A stretch of DNA of 64,000 nucleotides. Origin: CAWAPS01 sp963783945 (lineage in GTDB: Bacteria > Actinomycetota > Acidimicrobiia > Acidimicrobiales > Palsa-688). The first letter of the stretch is position 1, and every line of letters begins with the position of its first letter. The stretch spans positions 62,001 through 126,000 of the forward strand of contig CAWAPS010000024.1 of assembly GCA_963783945.1 (NCBI GenBank), written 5' to 3'. The position numbers were made by a program, and so were the translations under genes. The notes under the pieces are model-generated. The model was not told where the DNA came from. It searched no databases and saw nothing but the letters and a program-made list of their open reading frames with translations. Positions 54,049 to 62,621 of this stretch are shown piece after piece.

Positions 54049-54861
54049 TCAACCGTGCTGGCGGTCAAGCCACCCGATGAGCAAGGCGATGGCGCGCGGG
54101 TCGTTGCGCAACCGATGGCCGGCCCCGGGCAGGACCCGCAGTTCGACCTGACCTTGAGCGGCGTCGGCGAGGGCCCGGGCGTCGAGCACCGGCACCACCT
54201 CGTCGTTGGCCCCGTGCACCAGCAGCACCGGTCGGGGCGGGATCTTGCCGATCAGGCTCAAGGGCCGGATCTCCCGCAGCTCTCGGGCCCAGGCGTCTAG
54301 ATCGCTCGGAAATGCGGGATCCCGGATGACTCCCGCCGCCCGGGCCTGGGCCACGAACCGGCGGGCGTCGATGGCCCGGTCGGCGAAGTCGGCCGGGGCG
54401 GCAAATGAGATCACGCCCCGGACTCGGGGATCCTCCCCGGCCGCGCAGAGCGCCAGCGCCCCACCGGCCGCGAACCCGCACAGCCAAACCGAGTCCACCA
54501 CGTCGGAGGCGAGGACTTCCTCGGTAACCGCCTTGAGGTCGGTCAACCACCCGGCGAGCGAGAAGTTGCCGGTCGAGTCGGACGTGCCGCGGAACCGGAA
54601 CGTCAGGGCCACCCAGCCGACATCGGCGGCCAGCCGGTCCGCCAGCTGCTGGTATCCGTCGTACGGCACGTGGGGCTGGACCGGGTCCACCGGAAACCCG
54701 TGGCAGATGACCACGCCCGAGCGTCCTGAACCGCTCGCGGCCGAAGGGGCGGGGCGGGCCAGGTAGGCGGCCAGAGACACGTCTTCGAGCGCGATCGAAA
54801 ACGCCCCGCCCGCCTCGGGAAACGGAGTCGAGGATGCTGCGGGTGGCAACGGGTCAGTCAC
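54049..54861 (-). CDS. alpha/beta-hydrolase-fold protein lacking the nucleophile
   Basis: 270 residues with the fold's landmarks: oxyanion-side HGFPVDP, ALTFRFRGTSDSTG, acid-loop HGANDEVVPV and terminal GAGHRLRND. The nucleophile elbow reads LCGFAAGGALAL, so Ala replaces the Ser of GxSxG. It may be a non-catalytic binding protein or use another mechanism. Similar in overall shape to the dienelactone hydrolase/serine aminopeptidase group. GTG 54861 is the start. Confidence 0.8.
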   Translation of the reverse strand: MTDPLPPAASSTPFPEAGGAFSIALEDVSLAAYLARPAPSAASGSGRSGVVICHGFPVDPVQPHVPYDGYQQLADRLAADVGWVALTFRFRGTSDSTGNFSLAGWLTDLKAVTEEVLASDVVDSVWLCGFAAGGALALCAAGEDPRVRGVISFAAPADFADRAIDARRFVAQARAAGVIRDPAFPSDLDAWARELREIRPLSLIGKIPPRPVLLVHGANDEVVPVLDARALADAAQGQVELRVLPGAGHRLRNDPRAIALLIGWLDRQHG

Positions 54862-55095
54862 GCCGGCCCACGGCCGGTCGTGGCCGACCGGCGAGGCCCG
54901 TGGCGATCACGCTCGCCGCACCGAGTCACGATCGCCGTAGTCGCGAGATCGGGGCCGCCTTGCGGCGACCCCGATGCTACGAATTCATTCACTGGAATGG
55001 CAGGGCTTTCCGTTTGGTGTACCGGGTGGGACCAGGCTCCCGGCCGGTAGGCCCCGGGTAACTGGCGGAGATTCACCAGATGGTCCAGCGGCCGA
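54862..55095. other. intergenic region without recognised gene
   Basis: The gap between the alpha/beta-hydrolase gene and the micro-ORF shows no convincing coding frame. It contains palindromic GC-rich stretches (ACGGCCGGTCGTGGCCGACC near 54883) and an AT-richer island near 54975-55010. No tRNA or riboswitch recognised. Confidence 0.4.
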
Positions 55096-55140
55096 CTAGC
55101 GGCCAGCCACCTCCGAGGTCCCAAAACGTCTACTACTCAG
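55096..55140 (-). CDS. candidate 14-residue micro-ORF with CTG start
   Basis: Minus-strand CTG 55140 opens LSSRRFGTSEVAGR and stops at TAG 55098-55096. Eight bases before it is AGGAGG within AAAGGAGGTG, a near-maximal ribosome-binding site that is hard to explain otherwise. It lies about 36 bases after the acyl-CoA dehydrogenase stop, on the same strand. CTG is a rare start. The motif GTSEVAGR may be worth comparing across actinobacteria; I cannot confirm a family. Confidence 0.4.
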   Translation of the reverse strand: MSSRRFGTSEVAGR

Positions 55141-55146
55141 TTGGAC

Positions 55147-55156
55147 CACCTCCTTT
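55147..55156 (-). promoter_or_regulatory. extended Shine-Dalgarno sequence
   Basis: AAAGGAGGTG within GGAAAGGAGGTGGTCC on the minus strand; it can pair with essentially the whole 3' end of 16S rRNA, one pair being G-U. No other gene start follows it except the CTG micro-ORF. Confidence 0.6.
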
Positions 55157-55176
55157 CCTCGGTGCGAAAAATGGTA

Positions 55177-56259
55177 CTAGATGCCGATGCGTTGCGCGAG
55201 CAATTCCCGGTGGTAGGTCGGATCCCCGAACAGCAACTCGGAGCTCTTGGCCCGCTTGAAGTACAGGTGGGCCGGGTGTTCCCACGTAAAGCCGATGCCA
55301 CCGTGGATCTGGATGTTTTCCGCCGTGGCGTGGAAGTAGGCCTCGGAGCAGTACGACTTGGCCAGGCTGGCCACCACGGGCAACTCGTCGTTGTCCTCGG
55401 CCGCGGCCCAGCCGGCATAGTAGGCGGCCGATTTCGCCGACTCGACCTCGAGGAGCATGTCGGCGCACTTGTGCTTGATGGCCTGGAAGCTACCGATCGG
55501 CCGGCCGAATTGCACCCGGACCTTGGCGTACTCGACCGCCATCTCCAGGACTTTCTGCGCCCCGCCGACCTGCTCGGCGGCCAGGGCCACGGCTGCCAGG
55601 TCGAGCATCTTGGACACCGCGGCCCAGCCGGCGCCGTCGGTGCCAATCAGCCGTGCCGGGGTGCTCTCGAAGGTGCATCGGGCCTGCTTGCGGGTCTGGT
55701 CCATCGTCGACAGGGCCGCCGCGCTATGGCCAGGAGCCGCCTTGTCCACCGCGAACACCGACACGCCGGCCGGGGTTCGGGCCGCGACCAGCACCACGTC
55801 GGCGGTGTGGCCGTCCAGCACGTACAGCTTCTCGCCGGTGAGAGCCCAGCCGTCGCCCGACCGGGTGGCGGCGAGAGTCACGCCTTCCTCGTCCCAGCGC
55901 CCCGAAGCCTCGGCCAGAGCGACGGTGGCGATGGTGGTCCCGGAGGCGATGCCCGGCAGGTAGTCCTGTTTGGCGCTGTCGTCACCGGAGACGAGCAGGA
56001 GGTTGGCAGCCAGGGCGACGCTCGAGAAGTAGGGGGCGCACAGGAGGGCCCGGCCCATCTCCTCGAGCACCACGATCAGCTCCACGTAGGTGTAGCCGGA
56101 ACCGCCGAACTCCTCGGGGATGGCCAGGCCCTGGAGACCAAGCTGCTCGGCCATCTGCTTCCACACGGCCCCGTCGTAGCCGTCGGTCGTATCCATGAGG
56201 CGGCGGACCTCGGTCTCGGGAGACTTGTCCTCCATGAAGCGGCGCACCGCTCTGCGCAA
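55177..56259 (-). CDS. acyl-CoA dehydrogenase, N-terminus frameshifted
   Basis: FAD enzyme of the acyl-CoA dehydrogenase family, about 360 residues: LQGLAIPEEFGGSGYTYVEL early, RVQFGRPIGSFQAIKHKCAD near the middle and IQIHGGIGFTWEHPAHLYFK at the end. The substrate-base Glu position is not certain. In this frame the only start is TTG 56259. A better start, GTG 56293 with a GGAG ribosome site, encodes VNFRF in a frame shifted by one; deleting one base near 56278 would give the family's usual NFRFSEEQEEL. Either an indel or a sequencing error removed about 11 residues. Confidence 0.85.
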   Translation of the reverse strand: MRRAVRRFMEDKSPETEVRRLMDTTDGYDGAVWKQMAEQLGLQGLAIPEEFGGSGYTYVELIVVLEEMGRALLCAPYFSSVALAANLLLVSGDDSAKQDYLPGIASGTTIATVALAEASGRWDEEGVTLAATRSGDGWALTGEKLYVLDGHTADVVLVAARTPAGVSVFAVDKAAPGHSAAALSTMDQTRKQARCTFESTPARLIGTDGAGWAAVSKMLDLAAVALAAEQVGGAQKVLEMAVEYAKVRVQFGRPIGSFQAIKHKCADMLLEVESAKSAAYYAGWAAAEDNDELPVVASLAKSYCSEAYFHATAENIQIHGGIGFTWEHPAHLYFKRAKSSELLFGDPTYHRELLAQRIGI

Positions 56260-56343
56260 CTCCTCCTGCTCTTCACTGAAAGCGGAAATTCACCTGTCTT
56301 GTCTCCCCGGAGCCGGTGGACCGTCGAACCTCATTCTTACCCA

Positions 56344-56349
56344 TAGGCT
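56344..56349 (+). promoter_or_regulatory. -10 box of MBL-fold gene
   Basis: TAGGCT, six bases before GTG 56356. The intervening GGAGGG is too close to act as a normal ribosome site, supporting a leaderless message. Confidence 0.5.
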
Positions 56350-56355
56350 GGAGGG

Positions 56356-56958
56356 GTGCACTTTGAGGACAACCAAGCCGAGATACACCGCCTCGTCGTC
56401 GGGCCCATGGACAACAACGTTTTCGTCCTGCGATGCAAGCAGACCGGGGAAGCGGTGCTGCTCGACGCGGCCAACGAGCACGAGAAGCTGCTCAATCTGT
56501 GCCGGCGGCTGAACGTGCGCCGGGTCCTCGAGACCCACGGCCACTGGGATCACATCCAGGCCGTTCCCGCCGTTCGCGACGCCGGCTACGACGTCGGGGT
56601 AACCGCGGCGGACGCCTCGATGCTCCCCTCCTACGACTTCGTGCTCGAGGACGAGTCGGTCATCGAGGTGGGCCGCCTACGCCTGCACACCATGGCCACG
56701 CCCGGCCATACTCCGGGGTCGATGTCGTTCCGGCTGGAGGGATCGCCGGTCTTCTTCAGCGGCGACACCCTCTTCCCGGGAGGTCCCGGCGCCACCCAGT
56801 TCCCCGGTGGCGATTTCCCGACCATCATCCGCTCCCTCGAGGGCCGGATCTTCGCCGCTCTGCCTGACGACACCATCGTCATGCCTGGGCACGGCGTGGA
56901 CACCACCATCGGGACCGAGCGGCCCCACCTGCAGGAGTGGGCCGACCGGGGCTGGTGA
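56356..56958 (+). CDS. MBL-fold metallo-hydrolase
   Basis: 200 residues. Zinc ligands are in ETHGHWDHIQAV (HxHxDH), PGHTPGSM and FSGDTLF, with the late His in MPGHG, an arrangement like glyoxalase II-type hydrolases. The start GTG 56356 is leaderless-spaced. It is divergent from the acyl-CoA dehydrogenase. Substrate (thioester, sulfur species or other) not determinable. Confidence 0.9.
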   Translation: MHFEDNQAEIHRLVVGPMDNNVFVLRCKQTGEAVLLDAANEHEKLLNLCRRLNVRRVLETHGHWDHIQAVPAVRDAGYDVGVTAADASMLPSYDFVLEDESVIEVGRLRLHTMATPGHTPGSMSFRLEGSPVFFSGDTLFPGGPGATQFPGGDFPTIIRSLEGRIFAALPDDTIVMPGHGVDTTIGTERPHLQEWADRGW

Positions 56959-57047
56959 CGTCTACGAGATCGCCGCTCGCCCCTCACGGCGCGTGCACCT
57001 GGCCGGCTGGGAGCGGGTGGGGCGTACGGTATTTGAGGTGACGGGGG

Positions 57048-59183
57048 CTAGGACCCGGTCAAAGGGTGACGGGGCGCGTCGACCAGCTCGAGGTCGGCCG
57101 GCAGGCCTTCGACCTCCACCCGGCCGCCTTCGACGCTGACCGACACCCGGGCTCCGGCCAGCGGGATCCGCCCAACATGCAGGCGGTGGATCTGCTCGGG
57201 CAGGGCCGGATGAAGCCACACCTTGCCCCGCGGCACCCATGGATCGAGGCGCAGGAGGGTGCGCAGCATCAGGAGCGGCGAAGCCGCCGCCCAGGCCTGG
57301 GGTGAGCAGGACGTGGGATAGGGAACGACGAGGGGCAGCTCCATCCTCTCCAGCCCGCTGTACAGCTCGGGAAGGCGGCCGCCCTGGGCGTTCGCGGCGT
57401 CGATGACGGCCATGATCACCCTCTGGGCTTCGCGGACGTAGCCGTAGCGCATGAGGCCGGCGGCGGCGATGGCGTTGTCGTGGGGCCATACCGAGCCGCA
57501 GTGGTAGCTGATGGGGTTGTAGCCGACCATCGAGCTGCCGAGGGTGCGCACCCCCCACCCGCTGAACAGATCGGGGCCGGCCAACTTCTTGGCCACCACG
57601 TCGGCCTTGTCGGCGTCGAGTATCCCGGTCCACAGGCAATGGCCCATGTTGGAGGCCAGGGCATCGATGGGGCGCTTGTCGCGGTCGAGGCCCATGGCCA
57701 GCCAGCCCCGGTCCTCCAGCCAGAAATCCCGGTTGAACGCGGCTTTCAGCTCGGCCGCGCGCGTTCGCAGCTCGGTCGACGCCGCGGTGTCCCCCTGCTC
57801 GGCCGCGAAGAACGCCCGGGCCAGGTAGGCGCCGTAGGTGTAGCCCTGCACCTCGGCCAGGGCGACGGGAGGCTCGGCCGATCGGCCGTCAGCAAAGCGC
57901 ACGGCGTCCTTGGAGTCCTTCCAGCCCTGGTTGCGCAGGCCCCGATCGGAGGTCCTCTGGTACTCGACGTACCCGTCGCCGTCGCGATCGCCGAACTTCT
58001 CCACCCACTCGAGCGCCCGGTCGGCGTGGGGAAGCAGCTCGTCGACCGCCTCCCGGGCCAGCCCCCAGCGGCGCAGCTCACCGAGCAGCATCACGAACAG
58101 GGGGGTGGCGTCCGCCGTCCCGTAGTAGATCGTTCCGCCCCCGAGGGAAAGAGACGACGCCTCGCCGAATCGCATCTCGTGCAGGATGCGCCCGGGTTCT
58201 TCCTCGTTGCCCGGCCTGACCTCCGTGCCCTGGAACCGGGCGAGAGTCTGGAGGGTCCCGAGGGCCAGCTCCGGATCGACGATGAGGGCCATCCACGCGG
58301 TTATCAGCGAGTCCCGCCCGAACAGCGTCATGAACCAGGGCGCCCCGGCCGCCACCACGGTCCGTTCCGGGTAGTCGGGGTCGAAGATGCGCAGAGCTCC
58401 GAGATCCTCGGCGCTGCGGGCCACTACCGCCCGCAGCCCCTCGTGGTCGGTGTCGAGCACGGGAACACTGCGCCGCCAGGCCGCCATCCGTTCGGCCGGC
58501 TTGGCCCGAGCGACCGGCTGGCCGCAGAGCCACCGTGGCTCGATCTCGTCGCGGTCGATTCCGCAGGAGAACTGCTGGCAGAGCAACCACTTTGACTTCG
58601 ACGGGATGATCAGCTCCCAGCGGGCGATACGGCCTTCGATCACCGCGGCCTCGGAGAACGACACCCGCAGGCTGCGGGCGTGGGTGCCGGTTTTGTGGCG
58701 AAACAGGATCGAGCCCTCGACGTGGTCTCCGGCGATGCCGTCCGGCGCCGGCGCCCGGCCCTCCTTTACCGCGAACAGGTCGGCGAAATCGGCGCCATAG
58801 GTGAGCTCGACCGCGCAGTATGCCGGTTCCTCGCCGAAGTTACGAACGAGGAGGTCCTCGCGCATGCCCCGGCCCACGTATCGCCTCCGCTCGACCATGA
58901 GACTCGAATCGGCCCGGTCGGGACGGGGCCGGGCCCGCGACACGAACGTGGCCGAGTAAGGGTCGGGGACGGAGCGGGCCAGGGTCTCGGGCGTCTCGCC
59001 GTTGATTCGCAGCCGCCACTCCGAAAGGAAGCGGGTGTCGCGGAAGAAGAACCCCTCGGCCAACTCGGGAGAGACCTCGCCGCCCGGGGAGCTGATCAGG
59101 AACGCCGACCCCTCGACCAGGGTGATCCGATTTTCGGGGCCGACCAGGGAGACGCTCGCCTGCGAGGTCCATGGGTCGGGCAT
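57048..59183 (-). CDS. amylo-alpha-1,6-glucosidase / glycogen-debranching-type enzyme
   Basis: 711 residues. The N-terminal beta domain (about 10-220, LVEGSAFLISSPGGEVSPEL to the LLCQQFSCG region) matches GDE N-terminal domains. The C-terminal (alpha/alpha)6 barrel has GAPWFMTLFGRDSLITAWMA, DGDGYVEYQRTS, GLRNQGWKDSKDAVRFADG and GYNPISYHCGSVWPHDNAI. Likely hydrolyses alpha-glucosidic branch points in storage polysaccharide, though relatives act on other sugars. ATG 59183 follows a TAGCCT box by 8 bases. No glycogen genes adjoin it. Confidence 0.88.
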   Translation of the reverse strand: MPDPWTSQASVSLVGPENRITLVEGSAFLISSPGGEVSPELAEGFFFRDTRFLSEWRLRINGETPETLARSVPDPYSATFVSRARPRPDRADSSLMVERRRYVGRGMREDLLVRNFGEEPAYCAVELTYGADFADLFAVKEGRAPAPDGIAGDHVEGSILFRHKTGTHARSLRVSFSEAAVIEGRIARWELIIPSKSKWLLCQQFSCGIDRDEIEPRWLCGQPVARAKPAERMAAWRRSVPVLDTDHEGLRAVVARSAEDLGALRIFDPDYPERTVVAAGAPWFMTLFGRDSLITAWMALIVDPELALGTLQTLARFQGTEVRPGNEEEPGRILHEMRFGEASSLSLGGGTIYYGTADATPLFVMLLGELRRWGLAREAVDELLPHADRALEWVEKFGDRDGDGYVEYQRTSDRGLRNQGWKDSKDAVRFADGRSAEPPVALAEVQGYTYGAYLARAFFAAEQGDTAASTELRTRAAELKAAFNRDFWLEDRGWLAMGLDRDKRPIDALASNMGHCLWTGILDADKADVVAKKLAGPDLFSGWGVRTLGSSMVGYNPISYHCGSVWPHDNAIAAAGLMRYGYVREAQRVIMAVIDAANAQGGRLPELYSGLERMELPLVVPYPTSCSPQAWAAASPLLMLRTLLRLDPWVPRGKVWLHPALPEQIHRLHVGRIPLAGARVSVSVEGGRVEVEGLPADLELVDAPRHPLTGS

Positions 59184-59191
59184 CGCGCCGC

Positions 59192-59197
59192 AGGCTA
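59192..59197 (-). promoter_or_regulatory. -10 box of debranching-enzyme gene
   Basis: TAGCCT on the minus strand, 8 bases before ATG 59183. Confidence 0.45.
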
Positions 59198-59321
59198 GTT
59201 CGGAAAAGAGGGGGCGCCGCGCCGCTCCCCTCTCCCCTGTTCAAACGCCCGCCATGGGCCCACAAACTGCCGCCGCAACCGCCTCCTTATCCGGCCTATC
59301 CGGGCCGTGGGGCGAGAGCCT

Positions 59322-60059
59322 TCATGTCGAGGGAGCAGGGGCCCGGGTCATATCGAGTAGGACCTCTATGATGCCGGTCCGCCCGAGGTGGGTGAGGGCG
59401 AAGCTGGGATTGGGGATCTTCCATTGCGAGTAGGTGACGGAGATCTCGGCGTTGAGGTCCAGGGCGCCGCCCACCATCTCGGCCTGGATCGGGAAGGTGA
59501 TGGTTCGGGAGACGCCCCGCATCGTGAGCTGACCGGTGGCCTGCTCTGTTACCACCTTTCCCAGCGCGGGAGCCGAGCCGAAGGCGATCGGCTGGGTCAG
59601 GTGGAACTTGGCGTTCGGGTACTTGTAGGTCTCCATGATGAACCCATTCCACTGGGCGTCCCGGGAGGGCTGGTCCGATTTGATTGATGCGGTGTCGACG
59701 GTGAAGTCGGCGGCTACCACCGTGGTCCCCGAGATGATCACCCCGCCGGTCACCTTTGGCTTGCCGGCAGCGCTGACCATCGGCGTCCGGCCGACCGCGG
59801 TGTGCTTCTGCCCGAGCAGGATCTCGTCCACGCGGTAACCGGCCTCCGAGCCGGTGGACACGTTCCAGGTGCCTGAAAGCTCGCCAGGAGCGAGTGACCC
59901 CGAGTCGACGCCCTGGGCCGGAGGGAGCTTGAACCGGCTGGGAGCCGAGCCTTCCACGAAGTGGAAGAACACGTACGGCCCGAGCACGGCCACCCCTAGT
60001 GCGATGACGGGCAGGATGAGCAGCCAGCGCAGTAACCGGGAGGCTTTGTCGGCCGGCAC
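59322..60059 (-). CDS. YceI-family protein, membrane-anchored
   Basis: 245 residues. An N-terminal membrane segment (LLRWLLILPVIALGVAVLGP) anchors an extracytoplasmic YceI lipocalin-like barrel that begins GTWNVSTGSEAGYRVDE and includes ATGQLTMRGVSRTITFPI. YceI proteins bind isoprenoid-type lipids. GTG 60059 follows a consensus TATACT box by six bases. Divergent from sufC. Confidence 0.88.
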   Translation of the reverse strand: MPADKASRLLRWLLILPVIALGVAVLGPYVFFHFVEGSAPSRFKLPPAQGVDSGSLAPGELSGTWNVSTGSEAGYRVDEILLGQKHTAVGRTPMVSAAGKPKVTGGVIISGTTVVAADFTVDTASIKSDQPSRDAQWNGFIMETYKYPNAKFHLTQPIAFGSAPALGKVVTEQATGQLTMRGVSRTITFPIQAEMVGGALDLNAEISVTYSQWKIPNPSFALTHLGRTGIIEVLLDMTRAPAPST

Positions 60060-60065
60060 GGCTTC

Positions 60066-60071
60066 AGTATA
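60066..60071 (-). promoter_or_regulatory. -10 box of yceI-family gene
   Basis: TATACT on the minus strand, six bases before GTG 60059; the best -10 match in the window. Confidence 0.55.
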
Positions 60072-60081
60072 TGAGGGCCGG

Positions 60082-60116
60082 GTGTATTTTCCCTATCGCC
60101 GTAGTAGTAATACACT
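60082..60116 (+). promoter_or_regulatory. sufC promoter with overlapping inverted repeat
   Basis: TACACT (60111-60116) lies six bases before GTG 60123. GTGTATT (60082-60088) and AATACAC (60109-60115) form a perfect inverted repeat with a 20-base gap; the right arm covers the -10 box, so a bound repressor such as a SufR-type iron-sulfur regulator could block it. The regulator is inference. Confidence 0.5.
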
Positions 60117-60122
60117 TGAACC

Positions 60123-60863
60123 GTGGCTCCCCTCTTCCAGGTCGAGAATCTCCACGTTTCCGTCGAGGGCAACCGGATCCTGAACGGGGTCGACCTCGTG
60201 GTCGACGCAGGTGAGGTTCACGCCCTCATGGGGCCCAACGGATCCGGTAAGTCCACGCTGGCCAACGCCCTGCTCGGCAATCCGAGCTACGAGGTCACAG
60301 CCGGCCGGGTGCTGTTCAAGGGCGAGGACATCACCGGCTGGTCTCCGGACGTGAGGGGCAAGGCGGGCCTGTTCCTGGCCTTCCAGTACCCCGAGGAGAT
60401 ACCGGGCGTGCCGGTGGCCCAGTTCCTGCGTCAGGCCCTGTCGGCCCGGCGGGGAACCGATCTGTCCGTGCTCGAGCTCAGGGTCTCGATCATGGAGTGG
60501 ATGAAGCGGTTGGGCATGGACCCGGCGTTCGGCGACCGCTATCTCAACGAGGGGTTCTCCGGTGGGGAAAAGAAGCGCAACGAGATCCTGCAGCTCGCCA
60601 TCCTCGAACCGGACCTGGCCATTCTCGACGAGACCGATTCCGGCCTCGACATAGACGCCCTCGGTGTGGTGGCCCGGGGGGTCGGAACAGTACGACAGGC
60701 CCGGCCCGAGCTCGGAGTCCTCGTCGTCACCCACTACCCCCGGATCCTCGATCAGCTACGCCCCGACGTGGTCCATCTCCTGGTCGACGGGCGGATCGTG
60801 ACGAGCGGCGGTCCGGAACTGGCACTTCAGATCGAGCAGGAAGGCTACGAAGCATGGCGATGA
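60123..60863 (+). CDS. sufC: Fe-S cluster assembly ATPase
   Basis: 246-residue soluble ABC ATPase that energises the SufB-SufD scaffold. Walker A GPNGSGKSTLANALLG, EGFSGGEKKRNEILQLAI signature and LAILDETDSGLDIDALGVVA with the SufC-typical DETDSGLD Walker B are present. GTG 60123 is leaderless-spaced. SufB and SufD are not in this window on either side of it, so they lie elsewhere. Overlaps sufS by 10 bases. Confidence 0.95.
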   Translation: MAPLFQVENLHVSVEGNRILNGVDLVVDAGEVHALMGPNGSGKSTLANALLGNPSYEVTAGRVLFKGEDITGWSPDVRGKAGLFLAFQYPEEIPGVPVAQFLRQALSARRGTDLSVLELRVSIMEWMKRLGMDPAFGDRYLNEGFSGGEKKRNEILQLAILEPDLAILDETDSGLDIDALGVVARGVGTVRQARPELGVLVVTHYPRILDQLRPDVVHLLVDGRIVTSGGPELALQIEQEGYEAWR

Positions 60864-62095
60864 GCCCAGCCCCCGTCGACTCGGCCCGCGTCAAGAAGGA
60901 CTTCCCGATCCTTGAACGCCTGGTCCACGGCAAACGTCTGGTGTACCTGGACTCCGCCGCTTCCTCGCAGAAGCCCGCCTCTGTCATCGAGGCCATGAAC
61001 CGGTACTACGAAACCACCAACGCCAACGTGCACCGGGGGGTGTACGCCCTGGCCGAAGAGGCCACCCGCCTGTTCGAGGACGGCCGGGCCCAGGTGGCCC
61101 GGTTCATCGGCGCCCCGAGCTCGAGCGAGGTGGTTTTCACCAAGAACGTGACCGAGGCCATCAACCTGGTTGCCTACTCGTGGGGCCGGGCCAACCTGCA
61201 CGCCGGTGATGTGGTGGTCCTGACCGAGATGGAGCACCACTCCAACCTGGTCCCCTGGCTGGCCCTGGCCTCCGAGCGGGGTGTCCAGCTGCGATTCCTC
61301 GGGATTACCGACGAGGGGCTGCTCGATCTGACCAACCTCGAGGAGACCTTGGACGGAGCCAAACTGCTCGGGGTCACGTCCGTCTCGAACGTGCTCGGCA
61401 CCATCAACCCGATCCGTCAGCTGGCCGACGCGGCCCACGCCGCGGGCGCCCTGATCCTGGCGGATGCGGCGCAGCACGCCCCTCACCTGCCCGCTGACGT
61501 CAGGCAACTGGACGTCGACTTCTTCGGGATCACCGGCCACAAGATGCTGGGACCGACCGGCATCGGCGCTTTGTGGGCCCGAGCCGAGCTCCTCGAAGCC
61601 ATGCCGCCCTTCCTGGGTGGCGGTGAGATGATCCGCGACGTCCGCCTCGACGGCTTCACCACCAACGACGTTCCCTGGAAGTTCGAGGCGGGGACGCCCC
61701 CTATCGCCGAGGTGGTGGGGCTGTCGGTAGCGATCGATTATCTGAAGGCCATAGGCATGGAGGCGGTGCGCGAGCACGAGCGCCACCTCACGGCGTACGC
61801 CATGGCGTCTCTCACCGCGCGCTACCCCGACCTGATCATCCACGGTCCCCTCGACGCCTCCCTGCGGGGCGGGGTCGTATCGTTCCAGTACAAGGACGTC
61901 CATCCTCACGATCTGTCCCAGGTCCTCGACGAGGCCGGGGTGTGCGTGCGGGCGGGCCACCACTGCGCCAAGCCCCTGATGCGGCGGTTGGGGGTCGGGG
62001 CCACGGCACGGGCGTCGTTCTCGGTGTACAACGATGAGGCCGACGTGGACGCCCTCGTCGATGCCCTGGCCACCGCCGACCACCTCTTCGCATAG
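60854..62095 (+). CDS. sufS: cysteine desulfurase
   Basis: 413-residue PLP enzyme that takes sulfur from cysteine as a persulfide. The PLP lysine is in GITGHKMLGPTGIG and the active Cys in RAGHHCAKPLMRRLG, typical of group II SufS. ATG 60854 is chosen for AGGAAGG 10 bases upstream; ATG 60860 overlaps the sufC stop and is the alternative. Sulfur is passed to SufU, encoded next. Confidence 0.95.
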   Translation: MAMSPAPVDSARVKKDFPILERLVHGKRLVYLDSAASSQKPASVIEAMNRYYETTNANVHRGVYALAEEATRLFEDGRAQVARFIGAPSSSEVVFTKNVTEAINLVAYSWGRANLHAGDVVVLTEMEHHSNLVPWLALASERGVQLRFLGITDEGLLDLTNLEETLDGAKLLGVTSVSNVLGTINPIRQLADAAHAAGALILADAAQHAPHLPADVRQLDVDFFGITGHKMLGPTGIGALWARAELLEAMPPFLGGGEMIRDVRLDGFTTNDVPWKFEAGTPPIAEVVGLSVAIDYLKAIGMEAVREHERHLTAYAMASLTARYPDLIIHGPLDASLRGGVVSFQYKDVHPHDLSQVLDEAGVCVRAGHHCAKPLMRRLGVGATARASFSVYNDEADVDALVDALATADHLFA

Positions 62096-62104
62096 GAAGG
62101 CCGA

Positions 62105-62611
62105 ATGTCCGGTCTAGAAGACCTCTACCGAGAGATCATCCTCGATCACTACCGTAACCCCCGCAACCGGGGCGAGCTGCCTACCCCGCCGGCGCACGCC
62201 GAGACCGGGTTCAACCCGTTGTGCGGTGACGAGATCACCCTGTACCTGCAGTTCGACGGCGACCGGCTCGAGGACATCAAGCTCACCGGCCAGGGATGCT
62301 CGATCAGCCAGTCGTCGGCCTCGATGATGTCGACTGCCGTGAAGGGCAAGAGCCTGGCCGAGGCCAGGGCCACCATACGCAAGTTCAAGGCGATGATGTC
62401 CATCCACGAGCATCGCCTCGACGGCGGTGACGACGACGACGGCGGAGACGACGGCGCCGCCACCGCGTCGGGCAACGGCGAGGAGCCGGAGGTATCACTC
62501 GGGGATCTGGAGGCGCTGCAGGGCGTGGTGAAGTTCCCGGTGCGGATCAAGTGCGCCACCCTGTCGTGGAACACCCTGGCCCAGGCCCTCGACCACCAGA
62601 CGTCGGTCTAG
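62105..62611 (+). CDS. sufU: SufU sulfur-transfer protein
   Basis: 168-residue zinc protein that accepts sulfur from SufS. Three ligand cysteines are in FNPLCGDEITLY, GQGCSISQSSASMM and RIKCATLSW. An unusual Asp/Gly-rich insertion (HRLDGGDDDDGGDDG region) precedes the last third. ATG 62105 has AGGAAGG upstream. Last gene of the sufCSU run. Confidence 0.94.
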   Translation: MSGLEDLYREIILDHYRNPRNRGELPTPPAHAETGFNPLCGDEITLYLQFDGDRLEDIKLTGQGCSISQSSASMMSTAVKGKSLAEARATIRKFKAMMSIHEHRLDGGDDDDGGDDGAATASGNGEEPEVSLGDLEALQGVVKFPVRIKCATLSWNTLAQALDHQTSV

Positions 62612-62621
62612 CGGTACCCGC

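Noticed and set aside
55141..55158. Sequence resembling the 3' end of 16S rRNA (TTGGACCACCTCCTTTCC)
   Set aside because: No other 16S sequence precedes it. The minus-strand reading as an extended Shine-Dalgarno sequence explains it.
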